Part shown: in pieces, positions 1 through 8,600 of the stretch
Position numbering within the stretch: the stretch's first letter is position 1
Layout of the letters: each line of letters begins with the position of its first letter
Source of the DNA: an uncultured Alphaproteobacteria bacterium
GTDB taxonomy: Bacteria; Pseudomonadota; Alphaproteobacteria; RF32; CAG-239
Length of the DNA: 14,817 nt
Direction of reading: 5' to 3'
NCBI GenBank assembly: GCA_944392185.1
Contig: CALXVW010000056.1
Location: 1 to 14,817 of the forward strand
The notes under the pieces: model-generated
The model's input: the letters and a program-made list of their open reading frames with translations, nothing else
Told to the model about the DNA's origin: nothing
The model's database searches: none
Program-made: the position numbers and the translations under genes

Positions 1-1
1 G

Positions 2-1582
2 CCGCAAGAGCCCGATTTTGGAAAATGCAAAACTTTGCGCGACGTGGTGCGGGCAGGCCTACCAAATTACACCCCCGAACTTGAATATAAAGTCAATATC
101 CTTATTGAGCAATTCTCTATTGCCGCCGAGCAAAGTGTTGAAAGCGCCTCCGGCGGCGAAAAGCGTAAGGCTGCCTTAGCAAAAGCTCTTATTAACGAAC
201 CGGACATCTTACTTTTGGACGAGCCTACCAACCACTTGGATATTGCCACAATCGAAAAACTTGAAAACATTATCAAAGAATTTCAAGGCGCTGTCGTACT
301 CATCTCCCACGATAGAATGTTTTTATCTAACACCTCAGGCGCTACTTTCTGGCTTGACCGCGGCAAAATGCACCGCAACAATAAAGGGTTCAAGTTCTTT
401 GAAGAATGGCAAGAGCAAATCATTAACCAAGAGATTATCGAGCAAAACAATCTCAACCGCAAAATTGCCGAAGAAACCGAGTGGCTTCATAAAGGCGTGA
501 CCGCCAGAAGACGCCGCAATATGGGGCGGCTGCGCAGGCTCCAACAGCTCCGTGCCGAAAGAAAAGAACAAATCAAGCAAATCGGCAACATCAATCTCAA
601 TATCGATGAAGGTGATTTCCGCTCTAAACTGGTAATTGAAGCCAAGCATATCGCAAAAGCTTTTGGCGAGCGGCAGATTATCAAAGACTTTTCTACCCGC
701 ATTATTAAGGGCAATAAAATTGGAATCGTTGGCCCTAACGGCGCCGGCAAGACAACCCTCATTAAGCTTTTGACCAAGCGTTTGGAACCTGACAGCGGCT
801 CTGTGCGCATTGGTAAAAACCTTGAGGAAGCTTATTTTGACCAAAACCGCATCACCTTAGACCCCAAAAAAACTTTGTGGCAGACTCTTTGCGATAAAGG
901 TGACCATATTATGGTACAGGGGCATTTTCGCCATGTGGTGGCTTACCTCAAAGACTTTCTGTTTAAACCCAGTCAGGCTCATTGCCCGGTGGCAGCCCTC
1001 TCCGGCGGAGAAAAAAATCGTCTGATGCTGGCCAAAGCTCTCGCCCAACCTTCAAACTTTCTGGTTTTGGACGAGCCGACAAATGATTTGGATATGGATA
1101 CTCTCGACCTCTTGCAAGAGGTTTTGGATGACTATGGCGGAACAATTCTTATTGTTAGCCATGACCGTGACTTCTTGGACAGAGTGGTTAGCTCCATTAT
1201 CTATCTTAAGGGTGATGGCTCTGTTTATGAACATGCCGGTAGCTACTCCGAGCTTTTGGAAAAAATTTCTGATACCCCAAGCAAGCCTGCCAAAACCGAG
1301 CAGAAAAAATCTTCTGCCCCAATTCAAGAGGTTAGACAGACTGCTAAGCCTAAAAAACTCAGCTATAATCAACAAAGACTCTTGCAAGTTTTGCCCACAG
1401 AAATAGAGCAGATTGAAGCTGAGATTGTAAAAACCGAAGAAGAACTTTCTGATGCCTCCCTTTACACCGAAAATCCACAAAAATTTGACTTTTTAAGTAA
1501 AAAACTGCCGGAACTCCAAGCCCAAAAAGAAGAAAAAGAAAATCAGTGGCTGGAACTCCAGTTGATGGCCGAAGAATTATAA
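2..1582 (+). CDS. uup: ABC-F ATPase, Uup type (5' end outside window)
   Basis: This is a soluble tandem ATPase of the ABC-F family, whose members act on ribosomes or, for Uup, are also linked to branched-DNA intermediates and transposon excision. The frame is open from nt 2, so 526 residues are visible. About 100 N-terminal residues, including the first Walker A, lie upstream. Numbering from nt 2: first signature SGGEKR at about 50-55, Walker B LLLDEPTNHLD at 70-80, switch His in SHDR near 103, an arginine-rich linker at 161-187, second Walker A GPNGAGKT at 244-251, second signature LSGGEKNR at 333-340, and Walker B with EPTNDLD at 358-364. A charged coiled-coil tail follows (about 451-526). 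EPTNDLD in the second domain and the coiled-coil tail point to Uup rather than EttA. An in-frame TTG at nt 35 is not the start, because the residues before it (PQEPDFGK) already match the family. It ends in TAA, 3 bp from the stop of the converging gene, with no hairpin between them. Confidence 0.93.
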   Translation, partial: PQEPDFGKCKTLRDVVRAGLPNYTPELEYKVNILIEQFSIAAEQSVESASGGEKRKAALAKALINEPDILLLDEPTNHLDIATIEKLENIIKEFQGAVVLISHDRMFLSNTSGATFWLDRGKMHRNNKGFKFFEEWQEQIINQEIIEQNNLNRKIAEETEWLHKGVTARRRRNMGRLRRLQQLRAERKEQIKQIGNINLNIDEGDFRSKLVIEAKHIAKAFGERQIIKDFSTRIIKGNKIGIVGPNGAGKTTLIKLLTKRLEPDSGSVRIGKNLEEAYFDQNRITLDPKKTLWQTLCDKGDHIMVQGHFRHVVAYLKDFLFKPSQAHCPVAALSGGEKNRLMLAKALAQPSNFLVLDEPTNDLDMDTLDLLQEVLDDYGGTILIVSHDRDFLDRVVSSIIYLKGDGSVYEHAGSYSELLEKISDTPSKPAKTEQKKSSAPIQEVRQTAKPKKLSYNQQRLLQVLPTEIEQIEAEIVKTEEELSDASLYTENPQKFDFLSKKLPELQAQKEEKENQWLELQLMAEEL

Positions 1583-1585
1583 AAC

Positions 1586-2119
1586 CTATTCCAAGACACC
1601 CTTCCCTGACAAAACCTGCTCTATCTGGTATAAATTAGATCTGACCAATGCCAGTTCATTCGGATCATAACTTAAGGCCTTAAATTGTTTCTCTTGAGAG
1701 GATATTATATTCTTAAGATTATCAGCTCCTGTTCCAGACATCGTCTTTAACAAGCCCCGATTGTCCTCCAGATTGTTTTGCAACGTGGCTATGGCCGCTA
1801 ACTCTTTTAAGCGTTGCTCTATTGAAAAAAACCTTTCAGCGTTCCAACCTTTGGCATGAAGCCAACGTTTAATCTGCGAGGGTATTTTACTCTCTTGCTG
1901 CAAGGAAATTTGTTGCATCGATTTATCTAATCCCCTCTGCATAAACTCTGACCATACGCTTAAAAATGCATTTATCTCTTTGGCATTTAATGTATCTTCC
2001 GGTGATGGGGGGGCATCATAATTATTTCCTAAACGGGCAATATTACTTAAAGGCGTGGTTAATACCACACTTAAAAAAATTAATACCCCACATAAAATCA
2101 AAATCTTTTTACGTGTCAT
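1586..2119 (-). CDS. Hypothetical protein with N-terminal membrane anchor or signal peptide
   Basis: I do not recognise this 177-residue protein. It begins with a basic stretch (MTRKK) and a hydrophobic run of about 20 residues (roughly 5-25). That predicts an uncleaved membrane anchor or a signal peptide, with the remaining 150 residues outside the cytoplasm. The remainder is polar and probably mostly helical, without cysteines or an obvious catalytic motif. I chose ATG at 2119: an AAGGTGG ribosome binding site sits 8 nt before it. An in-frame GTG at 2131 would add four residues, but it lies inside that ribosome binding site. The start is 5 bp after the stop of the upstream HAD-like gene, so the two are surely co-transcribed and probably translationally coupled. 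It ends in TAG, with TAA three codons further on. Confidence 0.75.
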   Translation of the reverse strand: MTRKKILILCGVLIFLSVVLTTPLSNIARLGNNYDAPPSPEDTLNAKEINAFLSVWSEFMQRGLDKSMQQISLQQESKIPSQIKRWLHAKGWNAERFFSIEQRLKELAAIATLQNNLEDNRGLLKTMSGTGADNLKNIISSQEKQFKALSYDPNELALVRSNLYQIEQVLSGKGVLE

Positions 2120-2124
2120 ATCTT

Positions 2125-2985
2125 CTACCACCTTAAGTTAGAAATGACATAATCCGGAGAAGCATCATAACTGTTAGATAACTCTCTGGTTTTGGCGACA
2201 TCTGGAATGTATCCCTCGCCCAAGAAATTAACATGCACTCCTTTAGAAATCAATACAGAGTCCCAACCAAGCATCACCGCCCCTTTAATATCGGTGGCTA
2301 CATTATCACCAATAACCAATATGCTTCCTGGATCCGCTATTCCATCTAAACAATACTTAAAAATGTTGATATCTGGTTTACCTAACGTAACAATACGTCC
2401 TCCCATAACAGCGTATTGTTCGGCTAAAGCTCCGGGGGCCAAGCAAATCTTGCCGTCTTTGAAACAAGATGTATCATTCCCAGCGCAAACAAAAGGTAAA
2501 CCCAAAGCTGCCGCTTGTTCTAAAACAGGGCGGTAGGTATCTGCCGTATCATTTACATCTGATACCGTATCCATGTACAAAAAATGAGCGGCGGAAAGAT
2601 TGGCCACAGGCACAAAATCAAGCCCGGCAAAAACACCTTTGTCGGCTGAAGAGCCCAAGTGATAATATTGACTCCCCAAAGCACCATAATTGCCGCTGCC
2701 TTGTTTTAATTTATAGTGCAAAATTTCTCCCGCACTCATAATACAACTGAAGATTTGCGGATTAATACCGTTCTGGCGCAACCATTCCGCTATTGTGGCT
2801 ACACGCCAGGCTATGTTGGTCAAGAGCACAATCTTTTTGCCCCTGCCGGCAAGATTGCGCAACGCATCTACCGCTCCCGGCAAAATGCTGCCGCCTTCAT
2901 ACAAAACGCCGTTAAAACCTAAGACAAATGTATCATAATTATCGGCAGTTTTAGACAGATTAACTATGGGTTTTATCATCTTCAT
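2125..2985 (-). CDS. Class IIA HAD-like protein lacking the catalytic Asp of motif I
   Basis: This 286-residue protein has the fold signatures of class IIA haloacid-dehalogenase-type phosphatases (NagD-like; the length and layout resemble the alphaproteobacterial subfamily TIGR01459). Motif II LLTN is at 54-57, the motif III lysine in GKPD at 203, and motif IV GDNVATD at 226-232 with both aspartates present. A family-typical cap region lies between. Motif I, however, reads VLGFNGVLYEG (21-31): Gly23 stands where the nucleophilic Asp should be, and Asn25 where the second acid (often Trp in the TIGR01459 group) is found. The codons GGT and AAC are clear in the sequence. Classic phosphatase chemistry is therefore unlikely, and a binding or regulatory role is possible. 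ATG at 2985 is the preferred start; TTG at 3000 and ATG at 2979 are alternatives. It follows tcdA after 74 bp and ends in TAG. Confidence 0.85.
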   Translation of the reverse strand: MKMIKPIVNLSKTADNYDTFVLGFNGVLYEGGSILPGAVDALRNLAGRGKKIVLLTNIAWRVATIAEWLRQNGINPQIFSCIMSAGEILHYKLKQGSGNYGALGSQYYHLGSSADKGVFAGLDFVPVANLSAAHFLYMDTVSDVNDTADTYRPVLEQAAALGLPFVCAGNDTSCFKDGKICLAPGALAEQYAVMGGRIVTLGKPDINIFKYCLDGIADPGSILVIGDNVATDIKGAVMLGWDSVLISKGVHVNFLGEGYIPDVAKTRELSNSYDASPDYVISNLRW

Positions 2986-3059
2986 TGCTTCTATTCCCAA
3001 ACTAATTCGTTTATAAACTAGCCGAAATTATCCATATTTACAAGAAAATAAACCGAGTT

Positions 3060-3800
3060 TTACGCCTTAAATTCCGCTTTTGATAATTTTAAGATAACTT
3101 CATTGGCCAATATCAGTCCAAAAATCGCCGTAATGGTTGGCAAAGAGCCCATTATATGGCGCACGCCATCATCTTTTTGCGGCGCCAAAATCGCCGTTTG
3201 CGGCAGCTTTGGTTGTTCTTTTGAGTAAACACACCGCACTTCTGCAAGATTTACGCCTTGCTCTTTTAACTGGTGTCTGACTTTTCTGGCTAAGGCACAA
3301 TTTTGAGTCTTATTAAGTGTGGAAATTGCAATATCCGCTGGATTGGTTTTGAGCGCCGCGCCCATTGATGAGATAAACGCTATTTTCTCTCGCCATAAAA
3401 ACTCCAACAGTGCACATTTGGCGCCAAGCGAATCGATGGCATCAACCACAAAATCCGGCCTGACTGCCAAAATATCTGCCAAATTATCTGGATCTACAAA
3501 AACATTTTTAATCTCGACCCGGCAGAGGGGGTTAATCTCTCTCACTCTGACAGCGGCAACCTCGGTTTTAAGCAAGCCTATCGTCGAATCTAATGCCAGT
3601 ATCTGGCGGTTGATATTGGTTTCATCAAAACGGTCAAAATCTACCAGAATTAAATGTCCTATACCGCTTCTTGCCAAAGCCTCCAGCGCATAGCCGCCAA
3701 CAGCCCCTAAGCCCACAATCATAACGGTTGCTTGTTTTAAGCGCTCTATACCCTCTTGGCCCAAAAGCATTTGCGTGCGCATAAACCTTTTATCTGACAT
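3060..3800 (-). CDS. tcdA: tRNA threonylcarbamoyladenosine dehydratase (TcdA/CsdL, E1-like)
   Basis: This cytoplasmic ThiF/MoeB-like enzyme (246 residues; E. coli TcdA has 268) uses ATP to close the t6A37 side chain of ANN-decoding tRNAs into cyclic t6A. Visible features are the nucleotide-binding glycine loop GLGAVGG at 30-36 followed by EALARSGIG, the acidic strand end LVDFD at 52-56, NINRQ at 62-66, VDAIDS at 119-124, and RCVYSKEQP at 189-197, which carries the conserved cysteine (Cys190) of the TcdA group. The C-terminal GSLPTITAIFG helix also fits. The lack of CxxC zinc pairs argues against MoeB or ThiF. The start ATG at 3800 has a GGGAG site 7 nt upstream and lies inside the end of the TatD-family gene (11-bp overlap), which suggests coupling. 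It ends in TAA. Confidence 0.92.
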   Translation of the reverse strand: MSDKRFMRTQMLLGQEGIERLKQATVMIVGLGAVGGYALEALARSGIGHLILVDFDRFDETNINRQILALDSTIGLLKTEVAAVRVREINPLCRVEIKNVFVDPDNLADILAVRPDFVVDAIDSLGAKCALLEFLWREKIAFISSMGAALKTNPADIAISTLNKTQNCALARKVRHQLKEQGVNLAEVRCVYSKEQPKLPQTAILAPQKDDGVRHIMGSLPTITAIFGLILANEVILKLSKAEFKA

Positions 3801-4518
3801 CTATAAACTCCCGTGAATTTTTATAAACTTCCGCTGCCAACTCTTTTAACTCCATGTTTTTGCATTCGGCCACATCTTTTGCCAAGGCTGAAATATCTGC
3901 CGGATTCCCTTGATATGGACCGTCGCTTTCCAGCAGCAATTTTTGCAAAGGCACTGCCTGCGCCAGCTCCTTAAAATTCTTACGCGCTCGTGTTTGGGGG
4001 CAAAAAGATATATAGGCACCAAAACTCAAAGCTCGCTCTAAAAGTTCTACACTTCCACTAAAAGAGTGAAGGACGAACCGCACCTCTTTTAATGATGTCC
4101 AAAAACCTTCCAGCCAATTCTGGGCCTTTACCGCATGCACCAACATTGGTCTTTTGTATTCTTTTGCCAGATAGATATGCTCTGCAAAAATCTCTTTTTG
4201 AAGATTTGGCGGCACGTCTTTCAGGCGATCAAGCCCACATTCCCCTATCAGCGCCTTTGGATTTTGTTCCAGCAATTCTTGCAAATTTTTACGCCAATCT
4301 TTTGAACAATTCTGCAAATACCACGGATGCAAACCTAAAGCCGGCACAACCCTGCTCGGAAATTCTGCCGCCAATTTACACACTGCTTGCCAATCCCCCT
4401 CTTTAGTGGCGGCGCAAACAACCGCCTCAACCCCTTGCCTGTTTACCTCGACAAGAAATTGCGGTGCATTGTTTGACTTATAGTCTTGCTAGTGGATATG
4501 GGTATCAATAAACTGCAT
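3790..4518 (-). pseudogene. TatD-family metal-dependent hydrolase interrupted by an in-frame amber codon
   Basis: TatD-family proteins are metal-dependent nucleases or hydrolases with a TIM-barrel fold. Read from ATG at 4518 the frame gives MQFIDTHIH, the family N-terminus with the HxH metal ligands (His7, His9). It then meets TAG at 4489-4491 (codon 10) and continues in frame with good family sequence to TAA at 3790 (242 codons in all). Later ligands are intact when numbered from this ATG: Glu93 in IGECGLD, His128 in LVHAVKA, His151 in LHSFSG and Asp199 in ESDGPY. The amber codon sits where a hydrophobic residue, usually Leu, follows HxH, so one base change (TTG to TAG) would explain it. The longest uninterrupted piece starts at a GTG (4383) and lacks the HxH, so it should be inactive. 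No strong ribosome binding site precedes 4518. It could be a fresh pseudogene, a base error in the assembly, or a gene expressed by amber readthrough. Confidence 0.82.
4486..4514 (+). promoter_or_regulatory. Weak candidate promoter for alr
   Basis: TTGCTA (4486-4491) and TAAACT (4509-4514) are spaced by 17 bp, each matching four of six consensus bases. They would start transcription near 4520, about 44 nt before alr. The candidate lies entirely within the 5' end of the divergent TatD-family gene, which is expected because only 45 bp separate the two start codons. It is a weak match and could be chance. Confidence 0.22.
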
Positions 4519-4563
4519 TTTAGATTTTTCATTAAAAAATTTTGATTCGAATTGTAGGTAATT

Positions 4564-5658
4564 ATGAGTATTTTGACAAGACCAATTTTGGAAATAGACT
4601 TAAACAACTTATTGGCAAACTACCAATTGTTAGAAAAAATTGCTCCGCACGCCACTCCGGCAGCAGTCGTCAAAGATGATGCCTATGGCTTGGGAGCCGC
4701 TGTCGTTGCGCCTTTGCTCTATGAAAAAGCACAATGCCGCAACTTTTTTGTGGCTCATGCCATTGAGGGGCAAAGAATCGCCGACAAACTGCCGCAGGCA
4801 AAAATTTATGTCTTGCAGGGAATCGGCGAGGATTGTTTGGATATTTTTCAACAAGTGCCGCAGCTGATCCCTGTCATCAGCAGTCCCGAGATGTTTGAAT
4901 TTTGGAAAAACAACCGCTTGCCAAACAGAAAACCGGTTATTCATATTGAGACCGGACTAAATCGCCTGGGCTTTAGAGAGCACGACCTCAAAGCCCTGAG
5001 CGATGCTGATTTGAATGAATTTTCGATGGTGATGTCTCACCTGGCTTGCGGCGATGAAAAAGACCATTTTATGAATGCTCACCAGTTAGAGACCTTTGAA
5101 CAGCTTAAAAATATCTACTTCCCAGACCTGCCGGCTTCTCTTTCGGCTTCTGACGGCGTCTTTTTAGGTGAGAAATTTCATTGGAATATGGTGCGTTTGG
5201 GTGCCGCCATGTATGGCATCAACACTGCGCCTTATCGCCAAAATCAGATGCAAAACGTGGTGCGCATCAAAGCTCCCGTGTTGCAAATTGAGCCCCTTCC
5301 CAAAGGCGAATTTGTTGGTTATTCTGCCACTTATCGAGCCAGTTCTGACCGCAAAATTGCCATTGCCTCCATCGGGTACGGCGACGGATTGCCACGCTCC
5401 CTTTCCAACGTGGGTAAGGTTTATTTCAAAGTCCGCGGCAAGCTTCATGAATGTCGGGTTATCGGCCGAATGTCTATGGATAACCTTATCTGCGACGTGA
5501 CCGAGGCAGAAGGCCTAGAAGTCGGCGATTTTGCCTATGTTGCCGATGATTTCTATACTCTTGATGATATGGCAAGAGATGCCGGAACCATTTCTTATGA
5601 AATTATGTCACGCGTGGGCAAAAACACTCGTTATATCCGAAAATATATCGGGCAATAA
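4564..5658 (+). CDS. alr: Alanine racemase
   Basis: This PLP-dependent cytoplasmic enzyme interconverts L- and D-alanine for peptidoglycan. At 364 residues it has normal family length. The PLP lysine is Lys37 in VVKDDAYGLG; DD replaces the more usual AN of VKANAYG. GLNRLGF (131-137) holds the arginine that contacts the cofactor region. MSHLACGDE is at 157-165, the second catalytic tyrosine is Tyr253 in VGYSATY, GYGDG is at 271-275, MSMDN at 303-307, and the C-terminal SRVGKNTRYIRKY is present. Both halves, TIM barrel and C-terminal beta domain, are therefore complete. ATG at 4564 is chosen because the first residues (ILTRPILEIDLNNL) fit the family start; the ribosome binding site (GTAGG) is weak. 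It is divergent from the TatD-family gene, ends in TAA and runs directly into a hairpin terminator. Confidence 0.97.
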   Translation: MSILTRPILEIDLNNLLANYQLLEKIAPHATPAAVVKDDAYGLGAAVVAPLLYEKAQCRNFFVAHAIEGQRIADKLPQAKIYVLQGIGEDCLDIFQQVPQLIPVISSPEMFEFWKNNRLPNRKPVIHIETGLNRLGFREHDLKALSDADLNEFSMVMSHLACGDEKDHFMNAHQLETFEQLKNIYFPDLPASLSASDGVFLGEKFHWNMVRLGAAMYGINTAPYRQNQMQNVVRIKAPVLQIEPLPKGEFVGYSATYRASSDRKIAIASIGYGDGLPRSLSNVGKVYFKVRGKLHECRVIGRMSMDNLICDVTEAEGLEVGDFAYVADDFYTLDDMARDAGTISYEIMSRVGKNTRYIRKYIGQ

Positions 5659-5686
5659 AAAACCGGGGAAATTCCCCGGTTTTTTT
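5657..5686. terminator. Bidirectional Rho-independent terminator between alr and the 1,160-aa gene
   Basis: AACCGGGG (5661-5668) and CCCCGGTT (5674-5681) form an 8-bp perfect GC-rich stem with an AAATT loop. Runs of A before and T after extend the stem and give a U tract in either direction. It lies between the converging stops of alr (5658) and the large minus-strand gene (5691), so it can end both transcripts. Confidence 0.92.
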
Positions 5687-5690
5687 ATTC

Positions 5691-8600
5691 TTATTTGCTG
5701 AAGCCTCCTCTACCCATTCTTGTTTGGATGATTTTAGTGGCAACTTCATTTTTGGCCGGAATGCTTGTGTAGTCATGATTTCTCAACAAAGCATCAGCCT
5801 CTTTGAACCGGCCCTCAACGATCTTGGTCGGAACAGAAACTGCCTCACTGCCATCCATATTGGTCATGGTGAAGTGCGGCACATGGTCTTTGCCAACCCG
5901 GATGTTAACCACACCGTCCGGAGTAAATTGCTTATATTGATCTACTCCGTTAAAACTTGAAGTCATTGTTAATTCTCCAGGTTTACATCCTGCTAAGGCC
6001 GCAGCCTCGTTAACCGTTTGATCCGAAAGCGACGTGTAAGGAACAGATACCATAACCGGCTCTTCATATGTCTCGGTTACATTTTCAGTTATCTTACGGA
6101 GAGCACTCTTGTCGTAAAAATCAGGAGCTCTTCCATCCGAATACTGGATCATCACTTCACCGGTTTCTTTATTAATTGTAACCCTTGCATCTTCAGGAAT
6201 CGGATGTTGACCATGAGGCCCGGAAATGGCCCATTTAACTTCTCCCGGAACTGTCCGCTCAAAGGTTCCGACGCCCTCCGTCATCTTTTGCTGATACTCC
6301 GGAATATCATATTGGCTCTCGCCATAGCTCATATCCAGATTTACATCCGGCTCTGTACCCATCGGAGACAACTGCGTTTTCTTGATCTGATTGTCAAAAT
6401 CTACATCTCTGCCCACACTTCCAAAATCTTTTCTTGCGACACTTGTCTCAGTCTTGGCCTGGTGCAAGTCGCCTTTACCAGAGCAATCATCGTCAATATG
6501 ATAGTGAGCCTCATTGCCGGTCCAACGGTTGTCTTCCGGTCTGACGTGGCCGGCACCGACATAATAACCACTCCTGCCATAGACCTCACCCGAGGTATCA
6601 ATAGTTGCTAAGCCCCGATGAATAATTTCTTGTTGGACCACATTGACCTCTCCACAATTGATGTCTCGATCAATTAATGTACGAGCCAAATGCGGGCCCA
6701 AGTGAGTTTGGAACAGTTTATCTGCTTCGGCTTTGCTGATGTTGCCTTCCAAGAAACGCTCCCAATCTCCTTCCTTAAAGCCAAGAGAAAGTAACTCTTT
6801 ATTGAGCTGTATGCGTTGCTGTGCCAAATTTCCTGAAAAACCGACCTGTTCTCTCAACATATTATAACGATATACGTATTCTGATACGCTCATTCCTTCC
6901 GGCTTTCCTTCCAAGAGGCCTTGGCTGTCAACATCTTTAGCATAATCCAAAAACTCTTGAGCTGATAACTTCATGTTTCCACCATCTGCAGCATCTCGAA
7001 TTATGATATTATCAAATTTGGCAAGACTGCTTCTTGAATCAAACCATGAATCCGAGTGAGCTCCAAATTTCATTTCAATATTGACGGCTCTTTGGAATTT
7101 TCCGCCCAGCTCTATTGCGGCGTCTGCACCGGCTGTATGAGCTTCGGTTCCAGTAACGGTAGCTGCCGTACCACCACTAGTGTTTGTACCGTCGGTTATT
7201 GTATTTGTGTCAACCCCATCGGCAACAGCATTATTGTCACCGGCACTCGGAACTTCCGGCATTTTGCCCCAGCCTTCGCGCAACGGTGTGGATGGTTGTG
7301 CTGAATCCTGCCAATTTTCAGCCCCTACTCCGGCAACTCCGGTGTGTGAACGTCCTGCTCCGGTGATTGTGTCTATATGTTCAGCCACATTTGAGTTCAG
7401 ACGTTTCAGACTCAACCATGATCCAACTGCTGAGATTCCTAAGCCAATACCAAATGAGATTCTGGCGGCTTTCCTTTTGCTTCTGTTTTCTTCAGTCGGG
7501 TTCTTTTTATATTCTTTGTTGGCAATAATCATGGCCGTGGCTTGGGCTGAGATAGAAGATGCCGTGCGTGCTAAGCCGGACAATACTCGAGACGAAACCT
7601 TATCTAGTCCCATTGTTGTTCCGCCGGCTCCCAATAAACCTCCGGCAACAGCACCAACCATGCCAAACCAGCTTTGGCGCTTGTAGTCCTTGTCTGTTTT
7701 TTTGGTTTGCCATGCAGTCTTCATTGAATCCCAAAAGCCAATCTTCTCACCTTTTGCTTTGGCTACCGCACGCTGTTTTTGTGCCTCGGCTACAACCGGC
7801 CATATCCATGCTCCGGCTGCTGAATATGCTGCATATGCACCAATGGCTATGGCCCCATATCCTGTTGCGGCAACAGCAAGAGTGGCACCACCGTTAACAA
7901 TATGTTGCCACTTGTGCTCTTTGATGTTTTTTACAACTGCACGGCCGATTTCATAGCGTTTGCCCCACAGTGCAACAGCTTTGTCCCTGAAAGAATTTAA
8001 TCTCTTGCCTAATGCCGACTTACCTTTGCCAAGTTTTCCCTCCAAAACATCTTTGAACTTGGTGACCTCTACATCCGTATCGGCACAAGCGGTGATGATA
8101 TCCTTAACTCTTATTTGAAGCTTTTTCCCGCCTTCAATCAGGCTCGCTATAAAATCATCTGCCGCCTTAGCCTTTCTTTCCAAGTAAGCTTTGAATTTGT
8201 TTTCATCTTTCTGCTCTTCTGCCGTGGGCAATTCAAAAGTGGAGGCAACACCTGCCATACCCAACTTGGCCACAAATAAATCTTTGACTTTTTCGGTCAA
8301 CTGTTTGTGTTGCTCGCTCTTGGAAGCCATTAAATATTTCAGGTTGCCAACATTTTCCTGGTATGCCTCTAATTTGGCTGCCTCAAACATCTGAGAAAGG
8401 TTCTTGGCCTTGTTTTCCTCATCCACAACGGAGCCGTCATCTTCAACTATATCGACATTGGCCAAAACCTGCTCTAGCTCTTTGAAATCTTCGGAAATCG
8501 TGCCGTCCTTGGCATAAAAATTTATACGCTCAAGATTTTCATCTAAGCTCTTGTCATTCTTGCGCAAAACCTCTATTTCTTGGTCGAGACCATTCTCTTC

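Noticed and set aside
335..844. 169-codon minus-strand frame inside uup
   Set aside because: It is antisense to the linker and second Walker A of a clearly coding ABC-F gene, with no independent signal.
3790..4383. A 197-residue TatD-like protein starting at GTG 4383 as a complete gene
   Set aside because: The GTG is an internal Val codon. The family N-terminus with the metal-binding HxH continues in frame upstream to ATG 4518, broken only by one TAG.
6018..6611. 197-codon open frame on the plus strand opposite the 1,160-residue gene
   Set aside because: It lies wholly within a long well-supported minus-strand gene and has no ribosome binding site, family motif or plausible composition; it is an antisense shadow.
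7180..7686. 168-codon plus-strand frame with hydrophobic and proline-rich stretches
   Set aside because: It is antisense to the Ala/Gly-rich hydrophobic and low-complexity part of the large protein, whose codons produce such frames on the other strand.
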